Shown here: positions 1-5,139 of the stretch, piece by piece | Position numbering within the stretch: position 1 is the first letter of the stretch | Layout: each line of letters opens with the position of its first letter | Origin: Dysgonamonadaceae bacterium | GTDB lineage: Bacteria > Bacteroidota > Bacteroidia > Bacteroidales > Azobacteroidaceae | Length of the DNA stretch: 5,139 nucleotides | Direction of reading: 5' to 3' | NCBI GenBank assembly: GCA_031282925.1 | Contig: JAITCT010000344.1 | Coordinates: 1 to 5,139 of the forward strand | The notes under the pieces: model-generated | Database searches by the model: none | Told to the model about the DNA's origin: nothing | Seen by the model: only the letters and a program-made list of their open reading frames with translations | Made by a program: the position numbers and the translations under genes

Positions 1-462
1 TACGGAGCCGATCTTTACATCAACGACCATGTGGAAATCTGCCGGCGAATCGGCGCAACAGGCGTTCATTTAGGGAAATCGGACATGCCGCCCGGCGAAG
101 CCCGCAAAATATTAGGCAAAAACTTCATCATCGGCGGAACGGCCAATACGTTTGAAGACATCCTGCGCTTGAACGCCGAAGGTGTGGATTACATCGGCTT
201 GGGCCCTTTCCGGTTTACGGCGACGAAGAAGAATTTAAGTCCGGTACTCGGCTTGCCGGGTTACAAACAAATAATGGAACAATGTGCCGTCCGGGGAATT
301 AATCTGCCCGTTTTTGCCATCGGCGGAATCACAGCCGGCGATATTCCCGCATTGTTAAACTCCGGCATAACGGGAATAGCTATGTCTTCGGCGATTTTGC
401 AGGCTGAAAATCCGGCGCATATCAGTTACGAGTTACAAGTACCGTCTGCCCCCCGTAACTAA
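1..462 (+). CDS. thiE: Thiamine phosphate synthase ThiE, C-terminal part (5' end outside window)
   Basis: ThiE joins the pyrimidine (HMP-PP) and thiazole phosphate moieties to make thiamine monophosphate in the cytoplasm. The reading frame is open from base 1, so the gene is cut by the window edge. About 153 residues remain of a usual 200-210, and the missing part holds the N-terminal beta strands and the early pyrophosphate-binding lysine region. Family signatures visible in order are INDHVEICRRIGATGVHLG (window residues 8-26, the 'NDxxxxAxxxGAdGVHLGqxD' region), IIGGTANTFEDI, VDYIGLGPFRFTATKKN (the 'YIGvGPxfxTxTK' loop) and FAIGGITAGDIPALLNSGITGIAMSS, the phosphate-binding C-terminal glycine region. 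The GPFRFTATKKNLSPVLGL form is what I recall from Bacteroidota ThiE. The GTG at 31 is internal and is not the start. The stop is TAA at 460-462. No convincing terminator follows directly. Confidence 0.93.
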   Translation, partial: YGADLYINDHVEICRRIGATGVHLGKSDMPPGEARKILGKNFIIGGTANTFEDILRLNAEGVDYIGLGPFRFTATKKNLSPVLGLPGYKQIMEQCAVRGINLPVFAIGGITAGDIPALLNSGITGIAMSSAILQAENPAHISYELQVPSAPRN

Positions 463-513
463 CAAATAATTTAATTTTATTTATATCGGAACTGATGATT
501 GTGATTCCCGAAC

Positions 514-628
514 TGCATACGCTCGCAGGCAACGAGTGCACACGCCCGTATGCAGTGGGTGCATACGCTCGCAGGCAACGGGTGCATACGCCCGCAGGCA
601 GTGAGTGCATACGCCCGTGTGCTGCGGA
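514..628. repeat. Five 23-bp tandem repeat units
   Basis: Five consecutive units of exactly 23 bases start at 514, 537, 560, 583 and 606. The core is TGCATACGCYCGCAGGCA followed by a five-base tail (ACGAG, ACGGG, GTGAG or similar). Units 1 and 3 differ at one position only, while units 2 and 4 resemble each other more loosely (four differences), which hints at an older 46-bp period. Unit 5 is the most diverged and degrades after its first 12 bases. There are no spacers between units. The array is clearly more GC-rich than the sequence on either side. Function is unknown; it could be a variable-number tandem repeat, a dispersed repeat family or a protein-binding array. Confidence 0.9.
547..567. 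repeat. Hairpin at the unit 2 / unit 3 junction of the tandem array
   Basis: Bases 547-554 (CGTATGCA) are the exact reverse complement of 560-567 (TGCATACG), separated by the five bases GTGGG. This gives a perfect 8-bp stem. It exists because unit 2 carries CGTATGC where units 1, 3 and 4 carry CGCAGGC, so the pairing is specific to this junction. Confidence 0.65.
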
Positions 629-630
629 AG

Positions 631-666
631 CCGGTTGGTGGGAGGCTGTGGCACGCACCAACCCGG
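631..666. repeat. Inverted repeat just after the tandem array
   Basis: GGTTGGTG (633-640) pairs exactly with CACCAACC (656-663) across a 15-base loop. Two further C-G pairs (631-632 with 665-666) extend it if base 664 bulges. A short T-run follows only about 10 bases later (near 675-680), so it is not a standard intrinsic terminator, although it could end thiE transcription weakly or be part of the same repeat element as the 23-bp array. Confidence 0.5.
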
Positions 667-757
667 GGGCACAGGATTTTTGTTTGATTACCCGGTGTTG
701 GTCGGTTGACATGATATTTCCATTTTTAAGTTAAGGATAAAAAAACAACAATTTTTT

Positions 758-787
758 TTGTTATTCCAATCAAATTTCGTACTTTTG
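758..787 (+). promoter_or_regulatory. Bacteroidota-type promoter of rpmE2
   Basis: TACTTTTG at 780-787 is a full match to the Bacteroidota -7 consensus TAnnTTTG. It is preceded, after exactly 19 bases, by TTG (758-760) at the tip of an eight-T run, matching the -33 element and its usual spacing. The predicted transcript would start near 791-795 and leave an A-rich leader of about 40 bases before the ATG at 832. No Shine-Dalgarno sequence is seen in that leader, as is common in this phylum. Confidence 0.8.
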
Positions 788-831
788 CCACCCAATTTGT
801 CTGGCATATAAATCTAAAAACATAAATAATA

Positions 832-1086
832 ATGAAACAAGGAATTCATCCGGCTAATTATCGTCCGGTCGTATTTAAAGACATGTCTAACGACGATACT
901 TTTATCACCCGTTCAACCATCAACGCGAAGGAAACTGTTGATATAAACGGCGTATCTTATCCCATGGTTAAGATAGAAATTTCAAATACTTCGCATCCGT
1001 TTTACACCGGCAAGCAAAAACTGGTGGATACCGCCGGACGCGTGGATAAATTTATGAGCCGCTACGGAAACAGAAAGAAACAGTGA
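832..1086 (+). CDS. rpmE2: 50S ribosomal protein L31 type B
   Basis: L31 is a small protein of the large ribosomal subunit that helps bridge the two subunits. This 84-residue protein has the type B pattern: it begins [19 protein letters not shown] and ends with [30 protein letters not shown] plus a basic tail. It contains no cysteine at all, so it is the zinc-independent (C-minus) form. Length and both ends agree with the family, so it is complete. The ATG at 832 is the natural start because it gives the canonical N terminus and lies about 40 bases after a good promoter. The gene stands alone as a transcription unit, convergent with the AspT-type gene. In some bacteria the C-minus paralogue is induced by zinc starvation through Zur. 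I see no Zur-like operator here, and in Bacteroidota this form is often the housekeeping copy. Confidence 0.97.
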   Translation: MKQGIHPANYRPVVFKDMSNDDTFITRSTINAKETVDINGVSYPMVKIEISNTSHPFYTGKQKLVDTAGRVDKFMSRYGNRKKQ

Positions 1087-1090
1087 GAGG

Positions 1091-1223
1091 GTGAACGGTG
1101 AAAAAAAGTGAACGGTGAACAGTGAAGCCGTGAAAATAGTGAACGGAGAGTAAAAATGGACTATGACTTTTACTCTCCGTTCACTTTTTTTTCACTGCTT
1201 CCTTCACCGTTCACTTGTTCACG
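1091..1223. repeat. Long nested palindrome of GTGAACGG-type repeats
   Basis: Left arm: GTGAACGGTGAA occurs at 1091-1102 and 1108-1119, followed by CAGTGAA, CCGTGAA and GTGAACGGAGAG (1139-1150). Right arm, as reverse complement: GTGAACGGAGAG (1184-1173), an A-run, GCAGTGAA, GTGAACGGTGAA (1214-1203) and GTGAAC (1222-1217). The arms therefore pair in the same order over more than 45 bases with only the middle part imperfect. The element starts four bases after the rpmE2 stop codon. On the other side it contains the TGA stop of the AspT-type gene (1219-1221), which is the TGA inside an outer GTGAAC motif. It looks like a repeat element lodged between convergent genes. Confidence 0.85.
1139..1192 (+). 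terminator. Intrinsic terminator after rpmE2 (probably bidirectional)
   Basis: GTGAACGGAGAGTAAAA (1139-1155) pairs perfectly over 17 bp with 1168-1184, leaving a 12-base loop. Eight Ts (1185-1192) follow at once on the plus strand, which is the standard layout for terminating rpmE2. On the minus strand the outer stem (1203-1214 with 1108-1119) is followed by seven Ts, the complement of 1101-1107, so the same structure can also terminate the AspT-type gene. Confidence 0.85.
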
Positions 1224-2889
1224 CAAAGACCAAAATAAGCAACTGAGCGCAAAGCACCCGCAGGAACATCGTCAGCGGATACACAGTGGCATAAGCAACC
1301 GCAGGAGCGTCATTTTCCGCGGCGGCGTTGGAAAAAGCCAAAGCGGGAGGATCGGTAGTGCTGCCGGCCAGCAAGCCCATCAGCGTAAAATAGTTCAGCC
1401 TGAAAATCAACCGCCCGGCAAGCCCCACAATCAACAGGGGAACGACAGTAATCATAAATCCCAAACCAATCCATACATAACCGCCATTGACAACCGTCGA
1501 AACAAAGTTCTCGCCGGCTTCGATACCGACACATGCCAAAAACAGGCAGATGCCTAATTCCCGCAACATCAGGTTGGCGCTCATTGTCGTATAAGTTACC
1601 AAATGGTATTTCGGGCCGAAAATACTGATTAGAATAGCGACAATCAACGGGCCGCCCGCCAATCCTAATTTCACCGGCTGTGGAATTCCCGAAAAGGCAA
1701 ACGGAATGCTTCCTGCCAAAACGCCAAGAAATATCCCGATGAAAATCGGCGCCAAGTTCGGTTCGTTCAAACGTTTCATCTGATTGCCGAGCATTCTTTC
1801 CACGCTTTGGATGGAATTGGCGTCGCCCACAACCGATACGCGGTCGCCTACCTGCAACGACAAGCGGGGATCGGCAATCAAATCAACCCCCGAACGGTTG
1901 ACGCGCGTGATGTTTACGCCGAAATTATTCCGGAGATTCAACTCCTTAATAAGTTTTCCGTTAATTCCGGGTCTTGTGATCAGTATTCGCTGCGATACCA
2001 AATGCGAATCCAGCAAATCCCATTCATTTTGCGCCATCGAAACCGGTATCCCCAAAAAGGCCTGTATAGCCTCTTTATTAGCGGAAGTAGTGGCTACATA
2101 TACCTTGTCGCCCTCATTCAGAACCGTTTTGGAAGAAGCAATTTCCACGACTTCGTTGTTTACGTGCAAAACCCTGGATATTACGAATTTCCGATTTATC
2201 AAATGATGGATTTCCCCGATACTTTTCCCGGCAACGGCCGGATTTTTCACTTCGAGGGAAATCAGTTCAAACAATTCCTTGTCCTGATCGGACAGTTGAA
2301 TCAGGTTTTCCAATTCCCTGTCCTGCCTGATTCTGAAAATAAACCGCATCAACATAATGGAACCGATAATCCCGACTACCGCCAAAGGATAAGCTACTGC
2401 ATAACCTAAAGCAATACTCGAATCGTTCGTGCCGGATATATCGTGAAAAGCCTGTTGAGCAGCCCCCAAACCCGGCGTATTCGTAACGGCGCCCGACATG
2501 ATGCCGACCATGGTTTGCATGGGTATGTCCCGAACGAAATGAATAATAATTGTTATCGCAACTCCCAACAGCACAACGGACATGGCTAACATGTTGAGCG
2601 TAATTCCCCCTTTCTTGAAAGAAGAAAAAAAGCCCGGCCCGACTTGCAAGCCGATGGAATATACAAAAAGAATCAAACCGAATTCTTTCATGAAGTGCGA
2701 AATTTCATGATTGACTTTTAAGCCGAGATGCCCGGTTAAAATTCCCGCAAAAAGAACGAACGTAATGCCCAAAGAAATCCCGAACAGTTTGATTTTTCCG
2801 AGGCTGATTCCCAAGGCTATGACTAATGCAAATAATAAAACGGCATGGGCAACTCCATCACCTGTAAATAATTCTGTTATCCAGTTCAT
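1219..2889 (-). CDS. AspT/YidE-YbjL-family transporter with two RCK_C domains
   Basis: This 556-residue membrane protein has the layout of the aspartate:alanine exchanger (AAE) family. A hydrophobic half (about residues 12-185) is followed by two soluble RCK_C/TrkA_C domains (about 205-285 and 293-372) and a second hydrophobic half (about 380-556). The halves are an internal duplication: GAVTNTPGLGAAQQA (133-147) matches GSTTDPPALAFSNA (509-522), and AYPLAV (166-171) matches VYPLTM (536-541). Full length equals the usual 540-560. Characterised relatives exchange aspartate for alanine (Tetragenococcus AspT) or export succinate (Corynebacterium SucE), but many members, including E. coli YidE and YbjL, have no proven substrate, so the substrate here is open. 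The soluble domains may sense a ligand. The ATG at 2889 gives a normal N terminus; no Shine-Dalgarno sequence is evident. It is the last gene of the run, 22 bases after the MarC-family gene, and its stop lies inside the GTGAAC repeat. Confidence 0.9.
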   Translation of the reverse strand: MNWITELFTGDGVAHAVLLFALVIALGISLGKIKLFGISLGITFVLFAGILTGHLGLKVNHEISHFMKEFGLILFVYSIGLQVGPGFFSSFKKGGITLNMLAMSVVLLGVAITIIIHFVRDIPMQTMVGIMSGAVTNTPGLGAAQQAFHDISGTNDSSIALGYAVAYPLAVVGIIGSIMLMRFIFRIRQDRELENLIQLSDQDKELFELISLEVKNPAVAGKSIGEIHHLINRKFVISRVLHVNNEVVEIASSKTVLNEGDKVYVATTSANKEAIQAFLGIPVSMAQNEWDLLDSHLVSQRILITRPGINGKLIKELNLRNNFGVNITRVNRSGVDLIADPRLSLQVGDRVSVVGDANSIQSVERMLGNQMKRLNEPNLAPIFIGIFLGVLAGSIPFAFSGIPQPVKLGLAGGPLIVAILISIFGPKYHLVTYTTMSANLMLRELGICLFLACVGIEAGENFVSTVVNGGYVWIGLGFMITVVPLLIVGLAGRLIFRLNYFTLMGLLAGSTTDPPALAFSNAAAENDAPAVAYATVYPLTMFLRVLCAQLLILVFA

Positions 2890-2911
2890 ATTTGATTATT
2901 AAAAAGAATTC

Positions 2912-3499
2912 CTATCCCGCCAGCAGCGGAGTAATATGTTCTATAAAAAGTTTGACCGATATAGCCAGCAGGATGATTCCGAAAAATTTACGAAGTACAT
3001 AAATCCCGCCGGAACCGGTTATTTTTGCTACGATGCTTACGTTTTGCAGGATGAGGAAAACGATAACCATATTCAGCAATAAAGCGGCAATAATGTCAGG
3101 GGTACTAAACTCGGCTTTCAACGACAGCAAAGTGGTAAATGCACCCGGTCCCGCAAGAAGCGGAAAAATAACCGGAACAATGGTTGCCGAACCGTTCGGG
3201 CTGTCCATTTTGAAAAGTTCCCATCCGAAAGTCATTTCGCAGGCAATTACAAAAATAACCAATGCTCCGGCTACCGCAAAGGCTGATATATCTACGTTGA
3301 ACAGGCGTAAAATTCCTTCGCCGACAAAGAAAAAGGCCAAAAGGATAAGGAAGGAAAAAAGCGAGGCTTTGAATGGGCTGAATGTCTTTTGTTTACTTTG
3401 TAAATCAACGAAAATGGGCAAACTGCCCGTTACGTCGATAATTGCAAAAAGCACAATAAATGCGCTTGCCAAGTCTTTAAAGTTAAACAGGGAAAACAT
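2912..3499 (-). CDS. MarC-family (NAAT) integral membrane protein
   Basis: This 195-residue protein is almost entirely hydrophobic, with about six membrane segments (near residues 9-30, 44-63, 70-91, 107-127, 135-156 and 170-190). Family marks are FIVLFAIIDVTGSLPIF (14-30, usually 'IDPxGxxP'), PVIFPLLAGPGAFTTLL (109-125) and VLRKFFGIILLAISVKLF (168-185). Length is normal for MarC. The family was once linked to multiple antibiotic resistance in E. coli, a claim later withdrawn. One archaeal member (SnatA) transports small neutral amino acids, so an amino acid transporter or exporter is the best guess, unproven here. The valine in place of the usual proline of 'IDP' is a small oddity. The ATG begins two bases after the aspartate kinase stop (TAA-AT-ATG), so translation is probably coupled. 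Confidence 0.9.
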   Translation of the reverse strand: MFSLFNFKDLASAFIVLFAIIDVTGSLPIFVDLQSKQKTFSPFKASLFSFLILLAFFFVGEGILRLFNVDISAFAVAGALVIFVIACEMTFGWELFKMDSPNGSATIVPVIFPLLAGPGAFTTLLSLKAEFSTPDIIAALLLNMVIVFLILQNVSIVAKITGSGGIYVLRKFFGIILLAISVKLFIEHITPLLAG

Positions 3500-3501
3500 A
3501 T

Positions 3502-4884
3502 TTATATCTCAAAATTATTGATACACAATGCGTCGTTTAACGAAATAACAGCATCGGCATATCTGTCCCTGGCAATCACAAACTGCATATTGACCTGTTT
3601 CAACGATTGTCCGAAACACTCAATATTGATGCCTTTTTCGTATAATGCTTTCGCTCCCTGGTATAAAAATCCGGGACGGGCAATGTTTGTCCCCATGGCG
3701 CAGACGATAGCTATCGGGCGGACAGTCAGTTGATAAACTGTTTCCCGCAGTTCGGCCAACATTTTGTGTACGTAGGGTTTATCATTCACAACCATCGTAA
3801 TACTGTTCGCATTCGTAGATTTCAAAATATAACTGACATTGTGTTTTTTCATCATTTCCATGACTTTCAAGTCATAGCCGACTTCGCCGACCATCAGAGG
3901 GTCGTGGACTTCAAAAGCGACAACTTTATCGGTTCCCGAAACAATTTCAATTTTCGGTTCGGGCGAGATATAGTCTCTGGAAATCACTGTTCCCGGATGA
4001 TCGGGGTCGAAAGTGTTTTTGATACGGATTTTTATTCCGGCCAGTTCCAAAGGTTTGGCCGCCTTGGGATGAATCGCTTCCATACCCACGTCGGCCAACT
4101 GGTCGGCGATGATATAACTCGTTTTCCCGACGGGAATGGATTTTTCAACGCCGACAATTTTCGGATCGGCGCTCGAAAGATGATATTCTTTGTGAATAAT
4201 GGCTTCATCGGCCTTCACTTCCACCGCTATTTTGCTGAAAGTTACTTCGGAATAGCCACGGTCGAAAGCGCGCATAATTCCTTCCGTCCCTTTGGTATAA
4301 CCTGTTGCCGCGCACAGGGTTTTTGAAAAATCGATATCGCGGAAAGCTTTGTGGATGCGTTCGTCAATAGTCAACGCTTCGTTGTCGTTAAATCCGCACA
4401 AATCAATGAAAGTTGCATTAATCCCGTTGTTATTCAGTATATTGACGGAATTCCATGCGGAGTGGGCTTCACCGAGGGACGCCAGAATCTCGCGGGCAGC
4501 CAGATAAAGATTTGTTTTTTCCACATAGCCCGAAGTCAGGACTTTGTACATGGACGAAAGATAAGTTTTTGCCTGTTCAATCCGGTAGCTTATAAAACGG
4601 TCTGCTTCGGAAACATTCAGACCGCTGGCCTCGAACCGGTCATTGATATGCATCAGTTGACCGCACAAATCGTCTAATGCGAGTTCATAATTTTCGTTGT
4701 TGAGAAACTTGGTATAAATCCCCAGCTCGCCGGTCTTTTTGTGTTCCAAAAGCCGGTTTGTAACATCGTTATAGGCAGATACGACAAAAATCCGGTTATA
4801 TAACTCATTTTTTTTACGATTACCTACAATAATATTGTTGAGGCAATCACCGAAGCGGGACATCGAAGTTCCTCTGGTAGGCAC
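3502..4884 (-). CDS. Aspartate kinase (AK_ECT-like, two C-terminal ACT domains) with an abnormal N terminus
   Basis: Aspartate kinase phosphorylates aspartate with ATP, the first step to lysine, threonine and methionine. Residues about 8-300 are the amino acid kinase domain, of the branch that includes ectoine-cluster kinases: RIFVVSAYNDVTNRLLEHKKTG (starting at 31), LAAREILASLGEAHSA (128-143), FDRGYSEVTFSKIAVE (207-222, replacing the usual GRGGSD loop), HLSSADPKIVG (235-245) and IHPKAAKPLELAG...NTFDPDHPGT (271-299). Two ACT domains follow (about 320-385 and 389-455), ending with GTNIARPGFL and QVNMQFVIARD, which suggest feedback control by an end product. The oddity is the start: relatives read roughly VEKIGGTSMSRF, but here the GTG at 4884 gives MPTRGTSMSRF, so the conserved lysine and first glycine of K-x-G-G-T-S are absent. 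No ATG, GTG or TTG lies between this GTG and the in-frame stop at 4912-4914. It may be a truncated or altered gene, an assembly fault, or a divergent but working form. lysC would be the generic symbol. Confidence 0.88.
   Translation of the reverse strand: MPTRGTSMSRFGDCLNNIIVGNRKKNELYNRIFVVSAYNDVTNRLLEHKKTGELGIYTKFLNNENYELALDDLCGQLMHINDRFEASGLNVSEADRFISYRIEQAKTYLSSMYKVLTSGYVEKTNLYLAAREILASLGEAHSAWNSVNILNNNGINATFIDLCGFNDNEALTIDERIHKAFRDIDFSKTLCAATGYTKGTEGIMRAFDRGYSEVTFSKIAVEVKADEAIIHKEYHLSSADPKIVGVEKSIPVGKTSYIIADQLADVGMEAIHPKAAKPLELAGIKIRIKNTFDPDHPGTVISRDYISPEPKIEIVSGTDKVVAFEVHDPLMVGEVGYDLKVMEMMKKHNVSYILKSTNANSITMVVNDKPYVHKMLAELRETVYQLTVRPIAIVCAMGTNIARPGFLYQGAKALYEKGINIECFGQSLKQVNMQFVIARDRYADAVISLNDALCINNFEI
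4868..4874 (-). promoter_or_regulatory. Shine-Dalgarno-like sequence before an internal ATG of the kinase
   Basis: On the minus strand AGAGGAA precedes, by five bases, the ATG at 4863-4861 (Met8 of the annotated kinase). The GTG at 4884 has no such sequence upstream. The AGAGGAA also encodes Arg-Gly of the RGTSM stretch, so its resemblance to a ribosome binding site may be chance. If used, the protein would start MSRFGDC and lack the glycine loop completely. Confidence 0.3.
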
Positions 4885-4914
4885 TGCGACTATTTGAAAT
4901 GTATTTAAAAATTA

Positions 4915-4928
4915 TTCTGCCGGCAGAA
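4915..4928. repeat. 14-bp perfect palindrome between queF and the kinase
   Basis: TTCTGCCGGCAGAA is fully self-complementary and sits in the 72-base gap between the queF stop and the kinase GTG. As RNA from the minus strand it can form only a 5-bp stem with a CCGG loop, followed by a U-rich stretch (TAATTTTTA), so it would be a weak terminator for queF. As DNA it could be an operator for a dimeric regulator. I cannot decide between these or chance. Confidence 0.4.
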
Positions 4929-4956
4929 ATCCCATTATATGGCACAAAAAACGGCT

Positions 4957-5139
4957 TTATGCGTCGAAAAACATATCCGGAAACGGAACAAGTTTGTTTA
5001 TGCTTCCGTTCTGATTTCGGGAAAACAGCCGATTTTTCGCTAACGATTCATATTCCGTCCCCGGTTTGCCGTAATTGCAATAAGGATAGATAGCTATTCC
5101 GCCTCTCGGAGTGAAAAGCCCCGTCACCTCAATATACTT
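4957..5139 (-). CDS. queF: NADPH-dependent 7-cyano-7-deazaguanine reductase QueF, C-terminal 60 residues
   Basis: QueF reduces preQ0 to preQ1 in queuosine (tRNA wobble base) synthesis. The minus-strand frame is open from the right window edge to a TAA at 4957-4959 and reads [14 protein letters not shown], then [20 protein letters not shown], then KNRLF. This matches the C-terminal signature of the short, Bacillus-type QueF (approximately 'xxExxGxFTPRGGIxIxPYxNYGxPGTxYExxAxxRL'). The active-site cysteine and the QueF motif lie upstream, outside the window. The tail after RLF ([21 protein letters not shown]) looks a little longer than in the Bacillus protein, but tails vary. It is encoded on the same strand as the aspartate kinase, 72 bases ahead of it, and may or may not share a transcript. 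Confidence 0.92.
   Translation of the reverse strand, partial: KYIEVTGLFTPRGGIAIYPYCNYGKPGTEYESLAKNRLFSRNQNGSINKLVPFPDMFFDA

Larger units (their letters stand above)
463..831. other. Intergenic region thiE-rpmE2, 369 bases
   Basis: This gap holds no believable gene. It starts A/T-rich (463-510), becomes GC-rich through a tandem repeat array (514-628) and a hairpin (631-666), and returns to A/T-rich sequence with the rpmE2 promoter (758-787). Open frames on both strands across 422-734 are low-complexity readings of the 23-bp repeat, with no recognisable domain and with simultaneous openness in several frames, so they are not annotated as genes. Bases 667-750 show nothing I can name. Confidence 0.8.

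Noticed and set aside
31..462. thiE starting at the GTG at base 31
   Set aside because: The frame is open to base 1 and conserved ThiE residues (INDHVE) straddle that GTG, so the gene simply enters from the left edge.
514..628. Possible CRISPR array from regularly repeated 23-bp units
   Set aside because: The units are directly adjacent with no unique spacers, and no cas gene is present.
706..711. TTGACA as an E. coli-type -35 box
   Set aside because: No -10 hexamer is found at the right distance, and the primary sigma factor of Bacteroidota uses different elements; a full consensus promoter lies downstream at 758-787.
422..734. Open frames over the tandem repeat on both strands (up to 96 residues)
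   Set aside because: They are low-complexity translations of the 23-bp repeat, open in several frames at once, with no domain and no good start context; one overlaps thiE antisense.
788..831. Ribosomal L31 leader (autoregulatory RNA) before rpmE2
   Set aside because: The predicted leader is about 40 bases and A-rich, with no stable hairpin visible.
1807..2409. Plus-strand open frames of 133-200 residues (including 1156-1557 and 3730-4326)
   Set aside because: They are shadows opposite the AspT-type transporter and the aspartate kinase, which have strong family matches.
4899..5093. Plus-strand 64-residue open frame at the right end
   Set aside because: It is antisense to the clear QueF C terminus on the minus strand and resembles no known protein.

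Overview
The window looks like chromosomal DNA from the phylum Bacteroidota, most likely Bacteroidales. The supporting signs are a type B (zinc-ligand-free) ribosomal protein L31 of the form seen in Bacteroides-like genomes, a promoter in front of it that matches the Bacteroidota consensus (TTG, 19 bases, TAnnTTTG), A/T-rich leaders mostly without Shine-Dalgarno sequences, and Bacteroidota-like ThiE and aspartate kinase sequences. No phage, transposase, CRISPR, tRNA or rRNA sequence was seen.

Layout. Bases 1-462 (+) are the 3' part of thiE (thiamine phosphate synthase), whose start lies before the window. Bases 463-831 are a 369-base non-coding gap with a GC-rich array of five 23-bp tandem units, a separate hairpin, and the promoter of the next gene. 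Bases 832-1086 (+) are the L31 type B gene. Bases 1087-1223 are a long nested palindrome built from GTGAACGG-type repeats; it separates two convergent genes and has the features of a terminator in both directions. Everything from 1219 to the right end is on the minus strand. Read in transcription order it is: the 3' end of queF (5139-4957), an aspartate kinase (4884-3502), a MarC-family membrane protein (3499-2912), and an AspT/YidE-YbjL-type transporter with two RCK_C domains (2889-1219).

How the genes may work together. The kinase, MarC-family and AspT-type genes are 2 and 22 bases apart and are probably one operon. It pairs the entry enzyme of the aspartate amino acid pathway with two membrane proteins whose families include amino acid or dicarboxylate transporters. 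A shared role in handling aspartate-family amino acids is a reasonable inference but is not proven here. thiE, rpmE2 and queF are ordinary housekeeping genes.

The points most worth a second look are: the aspartate kinase lacks the N-terminal Lys-x-Gly-Gly-Thr-Ser element expected in its family, and no start codon upstream could restore it; the 23-bp tandem array; and the GTGAACGG palindrome, which supplies the stop codon of the AspT-type gene. I found no clear evidence of a wholly new multi-gene system.
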